6,552 bases of DNA from Pseudomonadota bacterium (GTDB lineage Bacteria; Myxococcota_A; Polyangia; Polyangiales; Polyangiaceae): contig JAEZYZ010000091.1 of NCBI GenBank assembly GCA_023418705.1, positions 1 to 6,552 on the forward strand, read 5' to 3'. This document shows positions 1 through 6,552 of this stretch, one piece after another. Below the pieces are notes generated by a model, which made no database searches, was not told the origin of the DNA, and saw only the letters and a program-made list of their open reading frames with translations. The position numbers were made by a program, and so were the translations under genes. The number at the start of each line of letters is the position of its first letter. The first letter of the stretch is position 1.

Positions 1-28
1 GGCGCGCCGGTCGAGAGCGAGTCGGGGC

Positions 29-50
29 GGGGACCGACGACGTCGGCCCC
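29..50. repeat. GC-rich inverted repeat, possible terminator stem
   Basis: GGGG, a bulged A, then CCGAC pairs across a 3-base loop with GTCGG and CCCC, giving a nine-pair GC-rich stem. On the plus strand a pyrimidine-rich tract follows (bases 51-73), but it is not a clean T-run. On the minus strand nothing T-rich follows. It could end transcription of a gene to the left of the window, or simply be a chance stem in GC-rich DNA. Confidence 0.3.
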
Positions 51-155
51 CCTTCCGTCCTTCCGCTCTTCTTGTGACCCATCTCCGGTTAGACCCGTCG
101 ACGCACGACGCTTAGCTCGGTGGTGAGATGCGTTTTCACTGACTCGAGGTGGGCC

Positions 156-181
156 GAAGGTCCTGCTTCCTGTGACCCTTC
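156..181 (-). terminator. Weak candidate terminator hairpin of the ABC operon
   Basis: Read on the minus strand, GAAGGGTC can pair with GACCTTC (seven pairs, one bulged G, 11-base loop). It begins about 18 bases after the stop codon of the second ABC subunit. No T-tract follows, so it does not meet the usual criteria for intrinsic termination. The position is right, but the stem is short. Confidence 0.22.
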
Positions 182-199
182 TGCTCACCGTTCGGCGCT

Positions 200-1957
200 C
201 TAGGAGGTCAGGGTGGCGTCCCGGAATAGCGCGGCGTAGCGGCCGCCGCGGGCGATGAGCTCGGCGTGGGTGCCGGCTTCTGCCAGCCGGCCCTGGTGCA
301 GGACCAGGATGCGATCGGCGTTGCGGATGGTGCGGAGCCGATGCGCGGCGATCAGCGCCGTTCGCCCCTTCAAGAGGTGATCGAGCGCGCGCTGCAGCCG
401 CGCCTCGGTCAGCGGATCGATGGCGCTCGTGGCCTCGTCGAGCACGACGATGCGGGGATCGCGCAGCATGGCCCGCAGCAAGCAGACGAGCTGTCGCTGC
501 CCCGCCGACAGCCCCAGGCCCCGCTCCCCCACCCGCGTCGCCAAGCCTTCGGGCAGCTGCTCGAAGAGGTCCCACACGTCGAGCTCGCGCGCCGCCCGTT
601 CGATGGCCGCGGCGTCGACGCCGGTCGCGCCGAGCGCGACGTTCTCGTGGACCGTGCCGCTGAACAGGAAATTGGTCTGCAGCACGTAGCCCATCCGTGC
701 GTGGAGGTCCTCGCTCTTGACGTCGGCCAGATCGATCCCGTCGACCAGCACCGCCCCCGAGCTCGGCAGGTACAGCTTGCTCGACAGCCGCAGCACCGAG
801 GACTTGCCGCTGCCGCTCTCGCCCACGATCGCCACGGTCTGGCCCGCTTCGACCACGAAGTCGAGCTCGTGCAAGGCGGACCGCCCCGGCTGATAGGACA
901 GCGACACGTCGCGAAACTCCAGCTTGCCTGCCAGCGGGGCGGGCAGCGCGGCCTTTGGAGTGTCCCGCCAGCGCGGCTCGAGATCGAGCAAGCCGAGCAC
1001 CCGCTCTGCGCCGGCCGCCGCCGCCAGCGCTTGGTTGTAGAGCGTGCCGAGGATCGGCACCGCGCCAAAGAACAGGCTCGATAGAAAGAAGAACTGAAGC
1101 ACCGACTCGAGCTCCATCTCGCCGGCGAGCGCCCGGTAGCCGCCGACCACGATGAGCAGCGCCAGAAACAGCTGCCCGTTGAACTCGAGGAGCGGCAGGA
1201 ACACCGCCGAGTTGCGCGCGACACCCATGTTGTAGTGCGAGTGGTCGTAGATGAGCTCTCGGAACAGGCCGCCGTTGATCCGCTGCCGCGAGAACCCCTG
1301 AATTTCTCGGATGCCAGTCACGTTCTCGGCGAGGCTCGCGGTCACTCGGCTGAAGCTTTGCTGCACCTCGCGGGTCGCGCGCGCGATCCGGGAGTGGAAG
1401 CGTCGAAGCAGCCCCCACAGCACCGGCACGATCGCCACCACCACCAGAAATAGCAGCCAGTCTTGCGCCAGCATCAGCCCGGCCGTCACGAGCATCACGC
1501 CGAGCTGCACCACGCCGACGAACAGCACGTCTTGAACGCCGACGCGCACCGCCTCACAGTCTGCGGTCATGCGGCTGATCAGGTGCCCCCGCTCCCAGCG
1601 GTCGTAGAACTCGAGCGGCATTTCCATGAGACGCGACCACAAGCTGTTGCGCAGATCGTGCACGACCGCCTCCCCGAGCTCGAGCGCCAAACGCATGCGG
1701 AACACGAACACCGCCTCGGTGGCGAGCACCAGCCCCAGCAGCCCCGCGCACCCGAGGACGAGCCGGCCGAGATCCGCGCGGGTGACGGGACCGCTGATGA
1801 GCGCTGCGGTGGCCCAGGCCAGCGCCGGGAGCTGGCACGCGCGCACCAGGACCAAGAGCAGGAGCGCGTTCCGTCGTCGCGCGTGGGGCCGTGTGAACGC
1901 CCACAGCCGGCGCAGCGTCGCCCCCGCGGACGGCGCGGGCGGAAGCGAGGCGCTCAT
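200..1957 (-). CDS. ABC exporter subunit 2 (membrane domain fused to ATPase), consensus-site half
   Basis: This is a 585-residue half-transporter of the type IV ABC exporter family, which moves a substrate across the inner membrane using ATP. The N-terminal part carries about six membrane helices (roughly residues 31-54, 63-86, 144-164, 167-187, and two between 245 and 310). The C-terminal ATPase domain has every core motif: Walker A GESGSGKSS at 379-387 (Lys385), Q-loop Gln427, signature LSAGQ at 483-487, Walker B ending Asp507-Glu508, and H-loop His539. The catalytic Glu508 is present, but the signature has Ala where Gly is usual. The start at 1957 is chosen because its ATG overlaps the upstream stop (ATGA) and has a GGAGG seven bases before it. 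The same frame stays open upstream to 4606, but that extension reads through other genes and is not protein. The partner is the gene starting at 3768. The substrate is unknown. Confidence 0.95.
   Translation of the reverse strand: MSASLPPAPSAGATLRRLWAFTRPHARRRNALLLLVLVRACQLPALAWATAALISGPVTRADLGRLVLGCAGLLGLVLATEAVFVFRMRLALELGEAVVHDLRNSLWSRLMEMPLEFYDRWERGHLISRMTADCEAVRVGVQDVLFVGVVQLGVMLVTAGLMLAQDWLLFLVVVAIVPVLWGLLRRFHSRIARATREVQQSFSRVTASLAENVTGIREIQGFSRQRINGGLFRELIYDHSHYNMGVARNSAVFLPLLEFNGQLFLALLIVVGGYRALAGEMELESVLQFFFLSSLFFGAVPILGTLYNQALAAAAGAERVLGLLDLEPRWRDTPKAALPAPLAGKLEFRDVSLSYQPGRSALHELDFVVEAGQTVAIVGESGSGKSSVLRLSSKLYLPSSGAVLVDGIDLADVKSEDLHARMGYVLQTNFLFSGTVHENVALGATGVDAAAIERAARELDVWDLFEQLPEGLATRVGERGLGLSAGQRQLVCLLRAMLRDPRIVVLDEATSAIDPLTEARLQRALDHLLKGRTALIAAHRLRTIRNADRILVLHQGRLAEAGTHAELIARGGRYAALFRDATLTS
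1954..1957 (-). other. ATGA stop/start overlap coupling the two ABC subunits
   Basis: On the minus strand the TGA of the first subunit and the ATG of the second share four bases (ATGA). Overlaps of this kind usually mean translational coupling, which would help keep two obligate partners in equal amounts. The overlap itself is seen directly; the coupling is inferred. Confidence 0.9.
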
Positions 1958-3768
1958 CGACCCGCCTCCGCGCCGAAGGAGCGATCGCCGAGCAGCGCCG
2001 CGGCCTGGTAGGCGGGGTCCGTGCGGAGCAGGTCCGCGTGCGTCTTGGCGTGCTCGAGCCGGCCGGCGCGCAGCACCAGGACCACGTCGGCGCGCTCGAG
2101 CAGGTGAGGGCGGTGCGCCACCGCGATGGTGGTGCGGCCGCGGGTGGCGCTCGCGATGGCGTCGGCGAGCTCGCGCTCGGTGGTGGCGTCGACCGCCGCC
2201 GTGGCGTCGTCGAGCAGCAAAATCGGCGGATCGTGCAGCAGCGCGCGCGCCAGCGCCAGCCGCTGACGCTGGCCCCCCGAGAAATTGCTGCCGGCTTCTT
2301 CCACCAGCGTGTCGTAGCCGGCGGGGAGCTCCGTGATGAAGTCGTGGATGCGAGCGACGGTGGCGGCGCGTTCGATTTGTGCCCGGGTGGCCGAAGGATC
2401 GGCGAACGCGATGTTCTCGGCGATGGTGCCCCGGAACAAGAAGCTGTGTTGAAACACCACCCCGATGCTGCGTCTGAGGAGCTCGACGTCGTACCGCCGC
2501 ACGTCGATGCCATCGATCGACACGCTGCCCTGATCGGGATCGTAAAAGCGTGGGATCAGGCTCAGGAGCGTGCTCTTGCCGGCGCCCGTCTCCCCCACGA
2601 CCGCGACGAACTGGCCTGGCTTCAGCTCGAAATCGAGGCCTCGCAGCACAAGGCGTGCGGGGTCGTAGCCGAAGGACACGTGGTCGAAACGGATCCTTCC
2701 CTCCAGCCGCTCGACGATCACCGGCTCCGGAGGGGAGATGATCTCGCGCGGGGTGTCCAGCACCTCGAACACGCGCCGCGCTCCGGCCAAGCTTTGCTGT
2801 AGCGTGTTGACGACCCCAGACATCTTGGCAAGCTGCGCGCTGAACTGCTGCAAGAGACCCGCGAACACGAGCAAGTCGCCGAGGCTCAGCGTTCGCACGC
2901 TCACCAAGTAGCCGCCGTACCCGAGCAGGACGACGATGTTGAGCTGAGCCACCAGATCGAGCGCCGGGCTGAACAGGCTGACGCCGCGAAAGATGCGCCG
3001 CTGCTGCTCGACCACGCGCCGGTTCTTGGCTTCGAAGAGCGATCGTTGGTGCGGCTCGGCGGACAGGGTCTTGACGACCGCGACGCCCTCGATGCCCTCC
3101 GACGCCGCCAGCACCAGCTCGTCCAGGTTCTGCCGATGGGCGGCGTAGGCCGGCTGCGCCCAGCGCGAGAAGCGCTGGACCATCCACCACATGAGGGGCG
3201 CCGTCCCGAGGCTCACCAGCGTCAAGCTCGGGCTCTTCGCGAGCATGTAGCCGACGTAGGCCGCGAGCGAGAGGATCAAGATCGCCCCTTGGAGCAGCAC
3301 GCCATCCAAAAAGGAGCGCAGGGACTGGACGTCGCCGGTGACGCGGTTGATGATCGAGCCGCTGGCGTGGGCGTCGAAGAAGCGGAAGCTCAGGCGCTGC
3401 AGCTGGTCGAACACCTCGGTGCGCAGCTTCGGCACCAAGTCGAGGTGGACCAATCGGCCGATGGCGATCGAGTAGTGGTAGTTGAGCAGGGCGCGCAGCG
3501 CGGCCAGCCCGAGGACGGCCCCGCCGAGCGCGAGCAGCAGGGTCCACGGTGTGAGGTCGGCGGGCGGTGCCCAGCCGAATGGCCAGCGGGGCGCCGGCGC
3601 CGCCGGGTCGAGCTCTCGTCGCAAGACGTCGACGCTGAGCCCGCTCAGCCCGAGACCGGCGAGGCCCAGGATGAGGAGCCACACCTGCAGGGCGAACGTG
3701 AAGAGGCAGCGGTAGCGGTAGGGCCAGCTGAGCGCCAAGAGGCGCCGGACGAGGGCGGAATCGCTCAT
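1954..3768 (-). CDS. ABC exporter subunit 1 (membrane domain fused to ATPase), degenerate-site half
   Basis: This is a 604-residue half-transporter of the type IV ABC exporter family and the first gene of the operon. Membrane helices lie at about residues 21-45, 76-95, 157-177, 181-200, and two more before about 320. A Pro/Trp-rich loop (about residues 50-75) separates the first two and should face the periplasm. The ATPase domain has Walker A GETGAGKST at 392-400 (Lys398), Q-loop Gln440, a perfect SGGQ signature at 497-500, Walker B Asp520 and H-loop His552. The residue after Walker B is Asp521, not the catalytic Glu. That substitution marks one half of heterodimeric exporters such as TM287/288, BmrCD and LmrCD. 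No clear Shine-Dalgarno precedes the ATG at 3768. The start is supported by normal N-terminal length and a compact intergenic gap. The cargo is unknown; drugs, lipids or peptides are all possible. Confidence 0.95.
   Translation of the reverse strand: MSDSALVRRLLALSWPYRYRCLFTFALQVWLLILGLAGLGLSGLSVDVLRRELDPAAPAPRWPFGWAPPADLTPWTLLLALGGAVLGLAALRALLNYHYSIAIGRLVHLDLVPKLRTEVFDQLQRLSFRFFDAHASGSIINRVTGDVQSLRSFLDGVLLQGAILILSLAAYVGYMLAKSPSLTLVSLGTAPLMWWMVQRFSRWAQPAYAAHRQNLDELVLAASEGIEGVAVVKTLSAEPHQRSLFEAKNRRVVEQQRRIFRGVSLFSPALDLVAQLNIVVLLGYGGYLVSVRTLSLGDLLVFAGLLQQFSAQLAKMSGVVNTLQQSLAGARRVFEVLDTPREIISPPEPVIVERLEGRIRFDHVSFGYDPARLVLRGLDFELKPGQFVAVVGETGAGKSTLLSLIPRFYDPDQGSVSIDGIDVRRYDVELLRRSIGVVFQHSFLFRGTIAENIAFADPSATRAQIERAATVARIHDFITELPAGYDTLVEEAGSNFSGGQRQRLALARALLHDPPILLLDDATAAVDATTERELADAIASATRGRTTIAVAHRPHLLERADVVLVLRAGRLEHAKTHADLLRTDPAYQAAALLGDRSFGAEAGR
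1965..1969 (-). promoter_or_regulatory. Ribosome binding site of the second ABC subunit
   Basis: GGAGG on the minus strand lies seven bases before the ATG at 1957, inside the last codons of the upstream subunit. It decides the start of the second subunit. It is the only strong Shine-Dalgarno match I see at a gene start in this window. Confidence 0.75.
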
Positions 3769-3833
3769 TCAGAGCTTGTCGGCGACGGGGGTCTCGATCG
3801 GTGGAGCCCGGGCGGTGTGGCGGGCGCCGCGGG

Positions 3834-3862
3834 ATTGTGCAGAGGTCCGCTGCGGGGCACAA
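3834..3862 (-). promoter_or_regulatory. Candidate promoter of the ABC operon (mirror image)
   Basis: Because the inverted repeat is symmetric, the minus strand reads the same pair of boxes: TTGTGC at 3862-3857 and CACAAT at 3839-3834, again 17 bases apart. Transcription would start near base 3827 and leave a leader of about 58 bases before the ATG at 3768. The box matches are only moderate. Confidence 0.35.
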
Positions 3863-3863
3863 T
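3835..3863 (+). promoter_or_regulatory. Candidate promoter of the reductase gene
   Basis: TTGTGC (3835-3840) resembles a -35 box (TTG kept), and CACAAT (3858-3863) resembles a -10 box (four of six matches to TATAAT). The spacer is exactly 17 bases. Transcription would begin near base 3870, only about five bases before the reductase ATG. This fits the lack of any Shine-Dalgarno there and suggests a leaderless or nearly leaderless message. Confidence 0.4.
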
Positions 3864-3874
3864 CGCGAACCTAG

Positions 3875-4660
3875 ATGCACACTTCTAGCCTGCTCGTCGA
3901 CAAGGTCGCGCTGATCACGGGGGCAGGTTCGGGGATCGGACGAGCGACGAGCGTCCTGTTCGCGGCGCACGGCGCGGCGATCGTCGCGGTCGACGTCGTC
4001 GAAGCCCGTGCGCGGGAGACGGCCGACCTGCTTCGCGACCAGGGCGGGCGCTGTGTTCCGGTCACCGTCGACGTGCGCCACGTCGCAGAGGTGTCCGGCG
4101 CCGTGGAGGTCGCCCTGGCCACGTTCGGCCGGCTCGACGTCGTGTTCGCCAACGCGGGCGTAAATGGCGTCTGGGGCCCGATCGAGACCATCACGAGCGA
4201 CGAATGGGACCTGGTCGTCGATACGAACCTCAAGGGGACCTACAACACGATCAAAGCGGCCGTGCCCGCGCTGCGCGCGACGGGGGGCGGGGCGATCCTG
4301 ATCACGTCCTCCATCAACGGCACCCGGAGCTTCTCCGGCGCCGGGGCCAGCGTTTATGCGTGCACGAAGGCCGGTCAACTGGCGATGGGGCAGTCGCTGG
4401 CGCTCGAGCTTGCGCGAGACAAGATCCGGGTCAACGTGATCTGCCCGGGCACGGTGCGCACCAACATTCATGGGACGTATCGCGACCAGGAGCGTATTCG
4501 CTACCAGAAGAAATCGAACGTTCGGGTCCCGCTCGGCGACCGTTGGGCGGAGCCCGAGCGCGTGGCGGAGGTCGCGCTCTTTTTGGCCTCCGACGCGGCG
4601 AGCCACGTCACCGGGACGCCCGTCTGGGTCGACGGGGGCGAATCCCTATTGTGGGGCTGA
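3875..4660 (+). CDS. SDR-family NAD(P)-dependent oxidoreductase
   Basis: This is a 261-residue classical short-chain dehydrogenase/reductase, of normal length for the family (about 250), and should be a soluble cytoplasmic enzyme. The Rossmann dinucleotide motif TGAGSGIG is at 15-22. Asp40 ends the second strand, which usually means preference for NAD(H) over NADP(H). Asp66-Val67 fits the adenine-contact site. NAG is at 93-95, and the catalytic set is Asn118, Ser146 (by SxxG alignment), Tyr161 and Lys165 in YACTK. PG at 191-192 and a VDGGE near the C-terminus complete the family pattern. The substrate cannot be told from sequence; 3-oxoacyl reductase, sugar or alcohol dehydrogenase roles all share this fold. 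The ATG at 3875 has no Shine-Dalgarno but gives the usual short lead into the first beta strand. The gene is divergent from the ABC operon and convergent with argS. Confidence 0.93.
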   Translation: MHTSSLLVDKVALITGAGSGIGRATSVLFAAHGAAIVAVDVVEARARETADLLRDQGGRCVPVTVDVRHVAEVSGAVEVALATFGRLDVVFANAGVNGVWGPIETITSDEWDLVVDTNLKGTYNTIKAAVPALRATGGGAILITSSINGTRSFSGAGASVYACTKAGQLAMGQSLALELARDKIRVNVICPGTVRTNIHGTYRDQERIRYQKKSNVRVPLGDRWAEPERVAEVALFLASDAASHVTGTPVWVDGGESLLWG

Positions 4661-4728
4661 GCCTCCGTTGAACGGCTGGCGAGACGGCCAGCTGCGTGGT
4701 CCTCCAGGGCCCTATCGGCGCCAGGACC
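4661..4728. other. Convergent intergenic region with two inverted repeats
   Basis: This region separates the stop codons of the reductase gene and argS. It contains the hairpin at 4673-4694 and a second inverted repeat, GGTCCT (4698-4703) with AGGACC (4723-4728), which encloses the palindrome AGGGCCCT. Neither has a T-tract on either strand. Confidence 0.6.
4673..4694. terminator. Candidate bidirectional terminator hairpin
   Basis: CGGCTGGC (4673-4680) pairs with GCCAGCTG (4687-4694): seven Watson-Crick pairs and one G-T pair around a six-base loop. It begins 13 bases after the reductase stop and lies about 35 bases beyond the argS stop, so it could serve both convergent genes. The lack of a following T-run on either strand lowers confidence. 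Confidence 0.4.
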
Positions 4729-6465
<1,737 letters not shown>

Positions 6466-6552
6466 GGCGCCGCGGGTATACCTCAAATCCCTCACCTTTG
6501 CCGCCCAAGCATCCCCGCGCATCCGCCCGTGCTCGCGCGAGCGGCAGCGAGC
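6466..6552. other. Upstream region of argS
   Basis: This stretch contains the palindrome GGTATACC (6475-6482), 10 bases before the argS ATG, and a 12-base perfect palindrome, GCTCGCGCGAGC (6531-6542), with a further GCGAGC copy at 6547-6552. TATACC on the minus strand could act as a -10 box, but no acceptable -35 sits 16-18 bases upstream. I do not call a promoter. The gene to the right is outside the window. Confidence 0.5.

Larger units (their letters stand above)
1..199. other. Intergenic region, no supported gene
   Basis: I find no gene I can support between the window edge and the stop codon of the downstream ABC subunit. All three plus-strand frames reach a stop by about base 126. On the minus strand an ATG at 82-80 opens a frame that runs off the left edge (27 codons, starting MGHKKSGRT). 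It has no spaced ribosome binding site and is too short to judge, so I do not call it. The region holds hairpin-capable stretches at 29-50, 123-139 and 156-181, and a 17-base imperfect direct repeat (68-84 and 166-182). Any terminator of the ABC operon should lie here. Confidence 0.6.
3833..3864. repeat. 8-base perfect inverted repeat, operator-like
   Basis: GATTGTGC at 3833-3840 is matched exactly by its reverse complement GCACAATC at 3857-3864, with 16 bases between. The arms are AT-richer than their surroundings and lie between two divergent genes, the usual place for an operator. It could bind a dimeric regulator, form the symmetric promoter described separately, or be chance. No regulator gene lies in the window. 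Confidence 0.55.
3769..3874. other. Divergent intergenic region between the ABC operon and the reductase gene
   Basis: This 106-base gap must hold the promoters of both divergent units, unless they are read from farther away. The right half contains the inverted repeat at 3833-3864. The left half (3769-3832) would be the untranslated leader of the ABC operon, with no obvious Shine-Dalgarno and no riboswitch-like structure I can recognise. Confidence 0.7.

Noticed and set aside
1..82. Minus-strand ATG at 82-80 opening a frame to the left edge (MGHKKSGRT...)
   Set aside because: Only 27 codons are visible. A GGAG abuts the ATG without spacing, and the composition is not clearly coding. The sequence to the left is needed.
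111..160. tRNA-like D-arm sequence (TTAGCTCGGTGGTGAGA)
   Set aside because: It resembles the start of a tRNA, but there is no GGTTCRA T-arm, no matching acceptor stem and no anticodon stem in the right place.
200..4606. A continuous minus-strand frame of 1468 codons suggesting one giant protein
   Set aside because: Only the last 585 codons make recognisable protein. The rest runs out of frame through ABC subunit 1 and antisense to the reductase gene, with an Arg/Ala/Pro-rich composition typical of shadow frames in GC-rich DNA.
6477..6506. A sigma-70-type promoter for argS based on TATACC
   Set aside because: The nearest -35-like hexamer (TTGGGC) is 22 bases away, too far, and no acceptable box lies 16-18 bases upstream.
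6466..6522. A longer argS start at 6522 adding 19 residues
   Set aside because: The added residues do not resemble an ArgS N-terminus, and the ATG at 6465 gives the standard length and alignment.

Overview
The window is strongly GC-rich (by eye; not computed), and its genes favour G or C at the third codon position. It fits a high-GC bacterium. Both transporter subunits carry membrane domains typical of inner-membrane exporters. A myxobacterial or other deltaproteobacterial-type host would fit, but this is only a guess because no lineage marker is present. Nothing points to a plasmid, phage, transposon or CRISPR locus.

Layout, left to right. Bases 1-199 hold no gene I can support, only weak inverted repeats and a short imperfect direct repeat. 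Bases 200-3768 on the minus strand are a two-gene operon (3768 to 1954, then 1957 to 200) whose reading frames overlap by ATGA. It encodes the two halves of a heterodimeric ABC exporter, each a membrane domain fused to an ATPase domain. The upstream subunit has Asp where the catalytic Glu should follow Walker B. The downstream subunit has LSAGQ in place of LSGGQ. Both changes fall in the same composite ATP site, so the pair looks like an asymmetric exporter with one degenerate and one consensus site. The substrate is not evident.

Bases 3769-3874 separate this operon from a divergent short-chain dehydrogenase/reductase gene (3875-4660, plus strand). The gap contains an 8-base perfect inverted repeat whose two arms, read on either strand, give the same -35/-10-like pair with a 17-base spacer. 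It may be a symmetric bidirectional promoter or a regulator's operator. On the plus strand it would start transcription only a few bases before the reductase ATG.

Bases 4661-4728 lie between convergent stop codons and contain two inverted repeats without T-tracts. Bases 4729-6465 on the minus strand encode a complete, conventional arginyl-tRNA synthetase. Its upstream region (6466-6552) has short palindromes but no convincing promoter.

The ABC pair and the reductase could form one divergently transcribed unit, for example oxidation or reduction of a small molecule coupled to its export, but only adjacency supports this. argS appears to be an unrelated housekeeping neighbour. I found no convincing undescribed system. 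The observations most worth checking are the symmetric promoter-like element and the matched degeneracy in the ABC pair.
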